Origin: Mesorhizobium_L sp035547755 | Lineage (GTDB): Bacteria; Pseudomonadota; Alphaproteobacteria; Rhizobiales; Rhizobiaceae | Reading direction: 5' to 3' | Assembly (NCBI GenBank): GCA_035547755.1 | Contig: DASZUG010000037.1 | Location: 1 to 64,000, forward strand | DNA: 64,000 nt | In this document: positions 51,203 through 59,354 of the stretch, one piece after another | Position numbering within the stretch: the first letter of the stretch is position 1 | Layout of the letters: the number at the start of each line of letters is the position of its first letter | Translations under genes and position numbers: made by a program | Notes under the pieces: model-generated | Told to the model about the DNA's origin: nothing | Seen by the model: only the letters and a program-made list of their open reading frames with translations | The model's database searches: none

Positions 51203-53023
51203 ATGGCCGACAACGGCGCGAACGCCTCGGGAAAGCAGCACCCGAACGAGGACGGCAACCTCTGGGATCAGTTGCGGATGATGAGGGCCGCCTTCATGCA
51301 CTCGCCGGTCAGGGGCAAGATCTTCCTGCTCGGCGGGACCATCTTCCTCCTGATCGTCGCCACCTCCCTGGCGCAAATTCTCCTCAATCGCTGGAATCAG
51401 CCCTTCTACGATGCTGTCGCGCGTCGTGACCTGGCGGATTTCTTCCATCAGCTCCTCGTATTTGCGGCAATCGCGGTCGCACTCCTCGTGCTCAATATCG
51501 GCCAGACCTGGTTCAACTGGCTCCTGCGCCTGAAATTGCGCGAGGGACTGACGTTGGATCTGATTGAGCAATGGATGGTGCCCGGCCGCGCCTTCAAGCT
51601 GGCCCATGCGGGCGTGATCGGCGTCAATCCCGACCAGCGCATGCAGCAGGATGCGGATCATCTGACCGATCTGTCGAGCAGTCTCGGCGTCGGCCTGCTC
51701 CAATCGACGATCCTGCTTTTTTCCTTCGTCGGCGTCCTGTGGAGCCTGTCCGCCGGATTCACCTTTCAATTCCACGGCCGCTCCTTCGCCATTCCCGGCT
51801 ATATGGTCTGGGCGGCGATCATTTATGCGGGCTCGGCCTCCTGGCTGAGCTGGCTCGTCGGTCGGCCCCTGATCCGGCTGAACGCCGAGCGCTACCAGCG
51901 CGAGTCCGAACTTCGCTTTTCCATGATGCGCGTCAACGAGGACGTCGATGCGATCTCGCTCGCCCGCGGCGAAGCCGACGAGCGCCGCCGGCTGGAACTC
52001 GACCTGACCGACGTTCTTCAGGCTCTCAGGCGGATATTCGTCGGCCAGGTCCATCTCCTATGGGTCACGGACAGCTATGGCTGGGTGACGGTCGTCGCCC
52101 CCATCATCATCGCCGCGCCGGTCTACTTTTCGGGCGACCTGACCTTCGGCGGCCTGATGATGGCCGTCGGCGCGTTCAACCAGGTTCATTCGTCGCTGCG
52201 CTGGTTCATCAACAACATCAACGCCATCGCCGATTGGCGCGCCACCCTGCTGAGGGTCGCCGATTTCCGTTCCGCCATCGTCAAGACGGATGTCCTTCAC
52301 GGCAACGAAAAACGCATCGAATTCGCGCCCTCGGAGGAAGACCGGATCACGTTCGAGAACTTGCGGGTCTCCTCGCCCGGAGGCTGTATCAAGCTTGCCG
52401 ACACGCATGTGGTGGTCGCTCCCGGCGAAAAAGTCATCATGATCGGCGACCCCGGCGTCGGGAAGACGCTTTTCTTCCGGGCAATAGCCGGGCTGTGGCC
52501 CTGGGGCAGCGGCAGGATCGAGATGCCGGCGTCGGACAAGATCGCCTTCGTGCCGCGAACGCCCTATTTCCCGCCCGGAACGCTCCGTTCCGTCCTTTGC
52601 TACCCGCGCGGCGAGACAAGCTTCAATGACGAAGCACTGGTGGCCGCGCTGGACAGGATAGGCCTGAAGCGCCTGAAGACATCGCTTGACCGCGTCGCCC
52701 GCTGGGACCGGGAACTGAGCGACGGGGACCAGCGCCTACTGGCTTTCGCCCGGCTTTATCTCCACAAGCCGCGTTTTGTCATCATCGACGAAGCGCTCGA
52801 CATGATGGAAACCGGGGAACGCGACCGCGTCTTGGCCCTGCTTTCCGGCGATCTCTCCGATTCCGCCGTCATAAATATCGGCCGGGGAGAGCGGAACGGG
52901 CATTTCTTCACCCGCAAGCTCCACCTGGTGAAGGACGTCGAGGGGCGAGCGCTGCGTCCGGTGCGGCTCAAGCATGCCGGGCCGGAGGCGCCGACATTGG
53001 CCGAAGCCGATGCCGCGACCTGA
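51203..53023 (+). CDS. ABC transporter, fused permease-ATPase (SbmA/BacA-YddA type)
   Basis: A 606-residue half-transporter. Its N-terminal membrane domain (about 30-340) matches the SbmA/BacA-type fold: NRWNQPFYDAVARRDLADFF, the WFNWLLRLKLREGLT segment and RYQRESELRFSMMRVNEDVDAIS are split through it. The ATPase domain (about 370-580) has Walker A GDPGVGKT, LSDGDQRLL and FVIIDEALDMM. The switch-loop position normally occupied by His (as in ISVGHR) reads INIGRG, so that His is missing. BacA-like members import peptides or vitamin B12 in rhizobia. Substrate unknown. Confidence 0.85.
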   Translation: MADNGANASGKQHPNEDGNLWDQLRMMRAAFMHSPVRGKIFLLGGTIFLLIVATSLAQILLNRWNQPFYDAVARRDLADFFHQLLVFAAIAVALLVLNIGQTWFNWLLRLKLREGLTLDLIEQWMVPGRAFKLAHAGVIGVNPDQRMQQDADHLTDLSSSLGVGLLQSTILLFSFVGVLWSLSAGFTFQFHGRSFAIPGYMVWAAIIYAGSASWLSWLVGRPLIRLNAERYQRESELRFSMMRVNEDVDAISLARGEADERRRLELDLTDVLQALRRIFVGQVHLLWVTDSYGWVTVVAPIIIAAPVYFSGDLTFGGLMMAVGAFNQVHSSLRWFINNINAIADWRATLLRVADFRSAIVKTDVLHGNEKRIEFAPSEEDRITFENLRVSSPGGCIKLADTHVVVAPGEKVIMIGDPGVGKTLFFRAIAGLWPWGSGRIEMPASDKIAFVPRTPYFPPGTLRSVLCYPRGETSFNDEALVAALDRIGLKRLKTSLDRVARWDRELSDGDQRLLAFARLYLHKPRFVIIDEALDMMETGERDRVLALLSGDLSDSAVINIGRGERNGHFFTRKLHLVKDVEGRALRPVRLKHAGPEAPTLAEADAAT

Positions 53024-53390
53024 TGACGTGTCTCCCGCTCAGGCGGCCGGCTTCATCGGTTTTTGCCAATCGGTCCGTTGCCGCACAATCGACGCCATTC
53101 CAGCCAGCTGTCTTCTCCCCGCCTGGCGGGGAGAAGTGCTCGGCATGGCCATGAAGGCCGGTGCGCAACGGTCGATTACCGTCATCGCCGCCGTTAATTC
53201 TTCGGGCAACGGCAAGGCGGCGCGCCTCGCGGATGACATGAGATCGTGCCGATTGCGTCGTAGTGGCGACATGATTGACCGCTATCGTCCCTTTGCTCGG
53301 AAATGCCGGGCACGGGAAAATTCCCGCCTGAGAATCCAAGGGCGAAGGCCGGCTCGATTATCAGCGGCCTCCGATGGGAAGGAATGTTCG
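53024..53390. other. 367-bp gap with a strong hairpin; no gene seen
   Basis: The open frames through this stretch have no family resemblance. It contains a perfect hairpin at 53112-53136 (CTTCTCCCCG, 5-nt loop, CGGGGAGAAG), a unit that recurs in many rhizobial intergenic regions. Confidence 0.5.
53112..53136. repeat. Short GC-rich palindrome (CTTCTCCCCG hairpin)
   Basis: A 10-bp perfect stem (CTTCTCCCCG / CGGGGAGAAG) with a 5-nt loop (CCTGG), 89 bp past the ABC gene stop. No T run follows on either strand, so it is not a plain terminator. Confidence 0.7.
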
Positions 53391-53663
53391 ATGAAGTCGA
53401 TCCATGTGGTTTATGGCTCCGCCTACCCGCAGACGGCGGTTCGGGCGCACAAGCTGGCTGTCGAGGAACGTGACGCCTTCGTTCACGAAATCGAGCGCAC
53501 CGAGGACATCCGCCTCGTGCTCGCCAGCCATTATGAACGCTGCATCGCCATCCTTTCGGCCGGCGACGAGGACAATGCGCGCGACCAGCTTCATCAGATG
53601 GCGGCGGCGGCCCATGCCGACCTTTGCGCCGTCACTTTCGAGCAGGCGCCGCTGCACAATTGA
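53391..53663 (+). CDS. Small protein of unknown function
   Basis: A 90-residue acidic protein, mostly helical by appearance, with regular Ala/Glu/Arg helices (VRAHKLAVEERDAFVHEIER) and RDQLHQMAAAAHADLC near the end. The ATG at 53391 has GGAAGGA upstream. I do not recognise a domain. It sits between the ABC transporter and repeat C, alone on its strand. Confidence 0.6.
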   Translation: MKSIHVVYGSAYPQTAVRAHKLAVEERDAFVHEIERTEDIRLVLASHYERCIAILSAGDEDNARDQLHQMAAAAHADLCAVTFEQAPLHN

Positions 53664-53751
53664 CGCATGACCCGGAAAGCGGGAAGCCACCTTCCGGGAA
53701 AATCAGGCGCGGGTACGGCGCACCATCTCCAATCTCACGTCATGCGTCTCG

Positions 53752-53860
53752 GAGGCCGTTTTGAGAAACCATCAGGCCGAGGCGAAAACGTGGGCGGCGA
53801 GCGCCGGAGCACAGCCGGAGGCCGTTTTGCGGACCGGCCTCACGGATTTCTTCAAATGGC
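53752..53860. repeat. Intergenic repeat family C, copy 1
   Basis: GAGGCCGTTTTGAGAAACCATCAGG and GCGAGCGCCGGAGC, then GGCCTCACGGATTTCTTC. The reverse complement of these blocks, in the same order, makes up 61410-61548. The inner part differs in length. It ends 3 bp before the stop of ppa. Confidence 0.8.
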
Positions 53861-53863
53861 CTC

Positions 53864-54397
53864 TCAGGCCTTGCCCTTCGCGCGCTCTATGGCCTTGATG
53901 ATATATTCCCGCGCCGTCGCGGCATCATGCCAGTCGCCGATCTTCACCCATTTGCCGGGCTCGAGATCCTTGTAGTGCTGGAAGAAATGCTCGATCTGCT
54001 GGCGGGTGATCTCCGGCAGATCGGTATGCTCCCGCACATCCTCATAGCGCCGTGTCAGATGCGGCGACGGGACCGCGATGATCTTCTCGTCCCCGCCCGA
54101 CTGGTCCTCCATCATGAGGACGCCGATCGGACGGACATTGATGACGCAGCCGGGCACGAGGGCGCGCGTGTTGCAGATCAGGACGTCGATCGGGTCGCCG
54201 TCGTCCGACAACGTATGCGGAACGAAGCCATAGTTCCCGGGATAGGTCATCGGCGTATAGAGAAAGCGGTCGACGATGAGCGTGCCCGCCTCCTTGTCCA
54301 TCTCGTATTTGATGGGCTGGCCGCCGACCGGCACCTCGATGATGACGTTGACGTCTTCTGGTGGGTTGTCGCCGATGGCGATCGCGTCTATGCGCAT
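53864..54397 (-). CDS. ppa: Inorganic pyrophosphatase
   Basis: A 177-residue family I soluble pyrophosphatase. The metal-binding Asp pattern DGDPIDVLI (about residues 66-74), the MEDQSGGDEKI stretch and DWHDAATAREYI near the C-terminus are visible, along with EVPVGGQPIKYEMDKE at the N-terminus. It removes pyrophosphate from biosynthetic reactions. ATG 54397 follows CGAAGGAGTACCCC, a good ribosome site; the longer frame runs into the repeat D region. Confidence 0.97.
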   Translation of the reverse strand: MRIDAIAIGDNPPEDVNVIIEVPVGGQPIKYEMDKEAGTLIVDRFLYTPMTYPGNYGFVPHTLSDDGDPIDVLICNTRALVPGCVINVRPIGVLMMEDQSGGDEKIIAVPSPHLTRRYEDVREHTDLPEITRQQIEHFFQHYKDLEPGKWVKIGDWHDAATAREYIIKAIERAKGKA

Positions 54398-54414
54398 GGG
54401 GTACTCCTTCGGGA

Positions 54415-54512
54415 GCAATTCCAGCCAAAGTGTGATGCGGTTTTGCATCCGGAATTGCGTGAAAACGAGAAAATTGAGCATTTCCGTGAATCGGAGAAAA
54501 CGGAAATGCCCT
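54415..54512 (+). repeat. Intergenic repeat family D, copy 2
   Basis: The sequence runs GCAATTCCAGCC, GCGGTTTTGCATCCGGAATTGCGT, GAGCATTTCCGTGAATCGG and AACGGAAATGCCCT. The reverse complement of 42191-42285 has the same blocks. Here it lies upstream of ppa, probably inside its leader, and may affect expression. Confidence 0.85.
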
Positions 54513-54607
54513 GATCGGCGAACCGATAGCGGCGCTTTGCGTGCACTGCAATATCGAACAGCGGAAGAAGCGCTGAAAATGCGCGCCGAAGCGGGCAAAG
54601 CCGCCGG

Positions 54608-55114
54608 TCAGTCCCAGACGAAGGCGACCTTCTTCAGCGCTTTATGGTCGAATACCTCGACCCCCTCCGCCACGTCGCGGCCGCCCGCGCCCTGATAGAA
54701 GGCCAGAGCATTTTCGTTTTCTTCCAGCGCCCAGACGACGAGCCCCTTGAAATGGTGCGCGTTCAGCCTTTGCCGAGCCGCCTTGAACAGGCGGCTTCCA
54801 AGCCCGAGTCCCTGATATTCCGGCTTGATGTAGAGTTCGTAGATCTCGCCCTGCTGCTTGAGATCGCGCGACCTGTTGCGGCCGAGAGTGGCATAGCCCG
54901 CCACCGTGCCTCCGACATCGATGACGAGAATCATGGCCGCGCGGCGCACCGCATTGGCCCACCAGCCGGGACCGCGGCGGTTGATCATGCCGTTGAGCGC
55001 GCGGTGCGGAATGATGCCGCAATAGGCGCCGCGCCAGGCTTCCAGATGCACCGCTGCGATCGCTTCGGCGTCCGTTGCTTCCGCCCGGCGGATATCAATG
55101 GTCAACGTGTTCAT
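54608..55114 (-). CDS. GNAT family N-acetyltransferase
   Basis: A 168-residue acetyltransferase with the motif A region IYELYIKPEYQGLGLGSRLF (Q-x-x-G-x-G/A) near residue 95 and NENALAFYQGAGGR at the C-terminal strand, typical of the RimI-like group. The acceptor is unknown. It stands alone, with no operon partner apparent, and ATG 55114 is the family start. Confidence 0.9.
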   Translation of the reverse strand: MNTLTIDIRRAEATDAEAIAAVHLEAWRGAYCGIIPHRALNGMINRRGPGWWANAVRRAAMILVIDVGGTVAGYATLGRNRSRDLKQQGEIYELYIKPEYQGLGLGSRLFKAARQRLNAHHFKGLVVWALEENENALAFYQGAGGRDVAEGVEVFDHKALKKVAFVWD

Positions 55115-55257
55115 CGTTCGTTAACCATAGCTGCGTCGCGGTATGTGCCGCAAGCGCTTATCCGTAGCTGGAGGCTGCTCTTTCAGCGGTATTTTCGAGC
55201 TTGCGGATATTCCACCGGAGGGAGGGCGGCGTCCGAACGGATGTGCACCGTCGCCCT

Positions 55258-55896
55258 TCAGATTTCGACGAGATGGTCGTCGAGTTCGTTCCGGTCGTCG
55301 GGCCGTGGCGGGAAATGCGCCGCCAGGAATGCGCCGACCTTGTCGACGGATGCGCAGAACCCCTCCGCGATGTCGCCGCGGCTGGCATGGCCGATCAGTT
55401 CTTCCACGACACCGTTCCAGTCTTCCTGGGCGACATGCAAATCTATGCCGCCGTCGGCGACGATTTCGGCATAGCGCTCCTCGAGCGACAGGAAGATGAG
55501 AACCCCGGTGCGCTCCGCCGTAAGATGGATATTGCGCGCAAGAAACTGCGTCACCGCCTTGTTATGAGCGCGCAGATGCCGCAGCCGATGAGGAACGAAT
55601 CGGATCCGGGCTGCCGGGAAGAATTTCAGCACCGCCAAGGCCGAAAGGATCGCCAGCATCTGGGCCACCACGAAAAACGGAAGGCGGATCGTCAGCCACA
55701 ATTCCTCGACAATGACGGCGGCGATCAGGCTGCCGATGAGAATCCCCACCGTTGCGATGAAAGCGGCCGGGAAGAAATAATCATCGCTCGATCGCGCCAG
55801 GACACAGACGATCTCGCCCGATGTCGATTGCTCCGCCCGCCGGATGGCGGCCGCGATGCGGTCATGGTCCTCGGACGTCATCAAGCCCTTTGTCAT
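55258..55896 (-). CDS. TPM-domain membrane protein, second of a pair
   Basis: A 212-residue protein with a TPM domain spread over about 10-210. Two hydrophobic helices (about 45-95) interrupt it: ATVGILIGSLIAAVIV and FVVAQMLAILSALAVLKF. The SGEIVCVLARSSDDY start and the IFLSLEERYAEIVADGGI block (the metal-binding-type TPM core) flank them. The ATG at 55896 follows AGGG; another ATG at 55881 is in frame. It lies 7 bp after a larger TPM gene and completes the lemA-TPM-TPM operon. Confidence 0.85.
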   Translation of the reverse strand: MTKGLMTSEDHDRIAAAIRRAEQSTSGEIVCVLARSSDDYFFPAAFIATVGILIGSLIAAVIVEELWLTIRLPFFVVAQMLAILSALAVLKFFPAARIRFVPHRLRHLRAHNKAVTQFLARNIHLTAERTGVLIFLSLEERYAEIVADGGIDLHVAQEDWNGVVEELIGHASRGDIAEGFCASVDKVGAFLAAHFPPRPDDRNELDDHLVEI

Positions 55897-55903
55897 ACGC
55901 GCC

Positions 55904-56725
55904 CTACCAGCTGCCCGATGCGCCGCCGCCGCCGGAGGAACCACCGCCTCCCGAAAAGCCGCCGCCGCCCGAGAAACCGCCGCCCGACGACCAGCCGCCG
56001 CCGCCTCCTCCAAATCCTCCCACAAGGATATTCATGCCGAGCCAGCGATAGCGGTTGCGGCCGATCCTGCGGCCGAAAATCGGGGCAAGGAGGGAACTGC
56101 CCAGCCCGAAAAAGAAGATGGAACCCCAGATGATGAAGAAAAGGATCGTGACGAAAGACGATCCGCCGTGGCCATGGCTATGCTGGTTGCGCGCGGCCCT
56201 CGCCTGGAGTTCGGCGGCATTGCCGGACAGGACGGCGACGATGTCGTCTACCGCCTTGGAGATGCCGCCGGAGAAATCGCCGGCCCGGAAGGCCGGAACG
56301 AGATCGTTCTCGATGATGAGCTTCGACTGAAGGTCGGTCAGCGTTCCCTCCAGCCCGTAGCCGACCTCGATGCGCATCTTCCGGTCGTTCTTGGCGATGA
56401 GAAGCAGAATGCCGTTGTTCTCCTTCGCCTGGCCGATTTTCCAGGCCCGGAAGAGCCGATTGGCGTAGGGCTCGATTTCTTCGCCGCCGAGACTGTCTAT
56501 GGTCGCGACGACGATCTGGTCGGATGATTTCTTTTCATAGTCGGCAAGCTTCTCTTCGATCGCCTGGCGGGTCGCGGGATCGATCATGTGCGCATCGTCG
56601 ACGACGCGGCCGGTCAAAGCAGGGAGCGGGGCAGCGCCGATCGCCGGCCCTGTCAAAAGGAAAAGCGCTGCCGCGATGGAAAGAAACGCCGCCCGCAATG
56701 CCGTAAGTCCTGCCCGCTTAAACAT
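55904..56725 (-). CDS. TPM-domain protein with Gly-rich tail
   Basis: A 273-residue protein. It has a signal peptide (about residues 1-30), a TPM domain (about 35-165) with VVDDAHMIDPATRQAIEE and ILLLIAKNDRKMRIEVGYGLEGTL, a membrane helix (about 190-215), and a C-terminal stretch of Gly/Ser repeats ending GASGSW. This is the classical YgcG-type architecture. The operon with LemA is conserved in many bacteria; the function is uncertain, with proposed roles in photosystem repair or cell-envelope upkeep. Confidence 0.9.
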   Translation of the reverse strand: MFKRAGLTALRAAFLSIAAALFLLTGPAIGAAPLPALTGRVVDDAHMIDPATRQAIEEKLADYEKKSSDQIVVATIDSLGGEEIEPYANRLFRAWKIGQAKENNGILLLIAKNDRKMRIEVGYGLEGTLTDLQSKLIIENDLVPAFRAGDFSGGISKAVDDIVAVLSGNAAELQARAARNQHSHGHGGSSFVTILFFIIWGSIFFFGLGSSLLAPIFGRRIGRNRYRWLGMNILVGGFGGGGGGWSSGGGFSGGGGFSGGGGSSGGGGASGSW

Positions 56726-56733
56726 ATTTCCGA

Positions 56734-57354
56734 TCAGCTCTTGGAGCCGAAATTCACCTTCGGCGTCTCCATCTTCTGTTCGGGGATGGTGAAGGTCTGC
56801 ATCGGCTTGGCGTCGGTATACCAGAACTTCGCCCATAATGCCGTCGGGTAGGTCCTGAGCGATGTGTTGTAGACCCGGACCGCCTCGATATAGTCACGCC
56901 TTGCGACGGCAATGCGGTTTTCCGTCCCCTCCAATTGCGCCTGCAGCGCCAGGAAGTTCTGGTTCGACTTCAGGTCGGGATAGTTCTCGACCACGGCGAG
57001 CAGGCGCGAAAGAGCACTGGTCAATCCGGCCTGGTTCTCCTGGAAGGCCTTGAAGGCGTCGGGATTGGACGGTGTGTTGACGTTCACCTGCGTCTGTGTC
57101 GCCTTGGCGCGCGCCTGGACGACGGAGGTCAGCACGTCCTTTTCCTGCGCCGCATAACCCTTCACCGTCTCGACCAGATTGGGGATGAGATCGGCGCGGC
57201 GCTGATACTGGTTGAGCACTTCGCTCCAGGCCGCCTTTGCCTGCTCCTGTTGCGTCGGAATTGTGTTGATGCCGCAGGCCGACAGCAGCGGCAGCACGAA
57301 CAGAAGCAGCAGGATGCCCGGCAGAAGACGCCGCGCTGGCAGGGTGGCCGACAT
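56734..57354 (-). CDS. LemA family lipoprotein
   Basis: A 206-residue protein with a lipoprotein signal (hydrophobic run with LLSAC, lipobox Cys about residue 27). LemA coiled-coil helices follow, with AWSEVLNQYQRRADLIPNLVE split at the start (typical of LemA), QARAKATQTQ and the second helix pair up to residue 165. It is first in the lemA-TPM-TPM operon, 8 bp before the TPM gene. ATG 57354 follows GGAGGGAGAT. Confidence 0.93.
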   Translation of the reverse strand: MSATLPARRLLPGILLLLFVLPLLSACGINTIPTQQEQAKAAWSEVLNQYQRRADLIPNLVETVKGYAAQEKDVLTSVVQARAKATQTQVNVNTPSNPDAFKAFQENQAGLTSALSRLLAVVENYPDLKSNQNFLALQAQLEGTENRIAVARRDYIEAVRVYNTSLRTYPTALWAKFWYTDAKPMQTFTIPEQKMETPKVNFGSKS

Positions 57355-57484
57355 GAATATCTCCCTCCTCGGCAAAAGATGGTCGGAGCATTAGCATATT
57401 CGCTTGCGAAGAACATCCTGCCCCGCCGCGCAAACGCTTGCCTGGACGCCGAAGCAAGAGCTAAGGATTGGCTTCCAGGGAGGC

Positions 57485-58378
57485 ATGCGGCACATGGACG
57501 GTCCGGAGAAGGACGGCGCGCGGAGCGTGATCGTGATCTCGAGCCATGTGGCGCGCGGCTCGGTCGGTAATCGCGCCGCCGTCTTTGCGCTGGAAACGCT
57601 CGGTTTTCCGGTCTGGGCGGTGCCGACAGTCATCCTTCCCTGGCATCCCGGCCATGGCCGCGCGACAAGGATCGTGCCGGAAGCGGAACAATTCGCCGCT
57701 TTCCTGAAGGATCTGGAAGGCTCGCCCCGGCTGAGCGAGGTCGGAGCCGTATTGTCCGGCTATCTCGGCGATGCAAGGCAAGCGGAAGCGATAGCCGCCC
57801 TCGTTCGCAAAATCCGCTCGGTCAATCCCGAAGCGCATTATCTCTGCGACCCCGTCATCGGCGATGCCGGCGGCCTCTACGTCCCGCCGGCGACGGCCGA
57901 GGCCATCCGTGACCTTCTCATGCCGCTTGCCGACATCGCGACGCCGAACCGCTTCGAACTCGCATGGATGACGGGCCGCGGCTGCGACGATGTGGAGGAC
58001 ATTCTTGCCGCGGCTTCCGCTCTCGGGCCGCGAATGATGCTCGTCACTTCAGCGAAGGGACCGTCTCCCGGCCGCATCGGCAATCTGCTGGTAACGGACT
58101 CGGATGTCCTGCTCGCGGAGCATGGCACGATCGACAAGCCGCCCAATGGGCCGGGCGACCTTGTGGCCTCCGTCTTTCTCGCACGCCTGATGCAGGGCCT
58201 CGATCCCGCAAAGGCGTTGCAGCTCGCGACGGCCACGGTGTTCGAAATCCTGGCGCGCGCCAAAAAGCGCGGCGCGGACGATCTGATGCTGGAGACCGAT
58301 GCCGCGAGCCTTTCCGGCCCGGCGGCGATGGTCCATCTGAAGCATCTGCCTCACCCTGAACGGGATCGGCGCGCATGA
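57485..58378 (+). CDS. Pyridoxal/pyridoxamine kinase-like protein
   Basis: A 297-residue ribokinase-fold kinase. Visible positions: an N-terminal strand VIVISSHVARGSVGNRAAV (similar to PdxY), YLCDPVIGD, the TPNRFELAWMTG block, and NGPGDLVASVFLARL with the catalytic Asp in GPGD. It would phosphorylate pyridoxal in the PLP salvage pathway. ATG 57485 follows CCAGGGAGGC. The sequence is more distant from PdxK, so PdxY is the better match; the symbol is left open. Confidence 0.85.
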   Translation: MRHMDGPEKDGARSVIVISSHVARGSVGNRAAVFALETLGFPVWAVPTVILPWHPGHGRATRIVPEAEQFAAFLKDLEGSPRLSEVGAVLSGYLGDARQAEAIAALVRKIRSVNPEAHYLCDPVIGDAGGLYVPPATAEAIRDLLMPLADIATPNRFELAWMTGRGCDDVEDILAAASALGPRMMLVTSAKGPSPGRIGNLLVTDSDVLLAEHGTIDKPPNGPGDLVASVFLARLMQGLDPAKALQLATATVFEILARAKKRGADDLMLETDAASLSGPAAMVHLKHLPHPERDRRA

Positions 58379-58440
58379 GCCGAACCAGCGCGCCGAAAAA
58401 TTGTTGATCGGCGGCCGCATTTGCCGTTAATTGCCGGCCG

Positions 58441-59085
58441 ATGACACACCTCCCCGATCACCTCATCGCCGGCTATCGCAGCTTCATCAAGGGCCGTTAC
58501 ATCTCGGAAAGCAGCCGTTTCCGATCTTTGGCGCGCGAAGGGCAGGCGCCGGAATCTCTGGTGATCGCCTGTTGCGATTCCCGCACGGCGCCCGAAATCA
58601 TCTTCGACGCCCATCCGGGCGAGCTTTTTGTCGTGCGCAACATCGCCAATCTCGTACCGCCCTATCAGCCGGACGGCGAATTCCATTCGACCTCCGCCTC
58701 GCTGGAATTCGCGGTCATGAGCCTGAAGGTGAAGAACATCGTCGTCATGGGCCATGGCCGCTGCGGCGGCATCCGGGCGGCGCTCGACCCCGACGCCGAG
58801 CCGCTTTCGCCGGGCGATTTCATCGGCAAATGGATGAGCCTGGTCGCGCCGGCCGCGGAGAAGGTCTCCGAAAACAGTATGATGACCAGCGGCGAGCGGC
58901 AGACGGCGCTGGAGCGGATATCGATCCGCCACTCGATCGCCAATCTCCGCACCTTTCCCCGCATCCGGGAATTGGAGGAAAAAGGCCAGATTGCGCTGCT
59001 TGGCTGCTGGTTCGACGTCTATTCCGGGGAATTGTGGGTGATGAACCCCGAAACCGGCGATTTCGAACGGCCCGACATCGATTGA
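58441..59085 (+). CDS. Beta-class carbonic anhydrase
   Basis: A 214-residue zinc enzyme. The zinc ligands are Cys in VIACCDSRTAPE (with the conserved Asp-Arg pair), and His and Cys in VMGHGRCGGIRAA; this is a complete beta-class active site. It interconverts CO2 and bicarbonate in the cytoplasm. It starts at ATG 58441, 62 bp after the kinase gene, and is probably co-transcribed with it. Confidence 0.96.
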   Translation: MTHLPDHLIAGYRSFIKGRYISESSRFRSLAREGQAPESLVIACCDSRTAPEIIFDAHPGELFVVRNIANLVPPYQPDGEFHSTSASLEFAVMSLKVKNIVVMGHGRCGGIRAALDPDAEPLSPGDFIGKWMSLVAPAAEKVSENSMMTSGERQTALERISIRHSIANLRTFPRIRELEEKGQIALLGCWFDVYSGELWVMNPETGDFERPDID

Positions 59086-59106
59086 TGTTGGGTCGTCGTC
59101 GTTGCC

Positions 59107-59275
59107 GTGCGTCCTTCGAGGCTCGCTTCGCTCGCACCTCAGGATGAGGGAGTCAGGAACCTGTTTCCGGCGCAGTTGCGGCGCGCGTGCTTCGCCTGCG
59201 CGTCAGGATTGACGGAGACAGGCGCCAGCGATCCTCATCCTGAGGTGCGAGCGAAGCGAGCCTCGAAGGACGCAC
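59107..59275. repeat. Palindromic repeat family B, copy 2
   Basis: The ends GTGCGTCCTTCGAGGCTCGCTTCGCTCG and its inverted partner are separated by inner arms CACCTCAGGATGAGG and CCTCATCCTGAGGTG, as in copy 1 (37322-37429). About 60 bp of extra sequence sits in the loop. It is the only content of the gap between the carbonic anhydrase and M3 peptidase genes. Confidence 0.9.
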
Positions 59276-59354
59276 CCGATAAAAAAGTCGAATACAGGAC
59301 CGTGGTTGTTCAACGGCCTGTTCCCGCAGCTATCGCTTTTTCAAAGGCTACGCC

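Noticed and set aside
53024..53390. 229-codon plus-strand frame running across the gap
   Set aside because: It joins the end of the ABC gene region with the small protein at 53391 in one frame, but the first part has no family match or start signal, while ATG 53391 has a good ribosome site.
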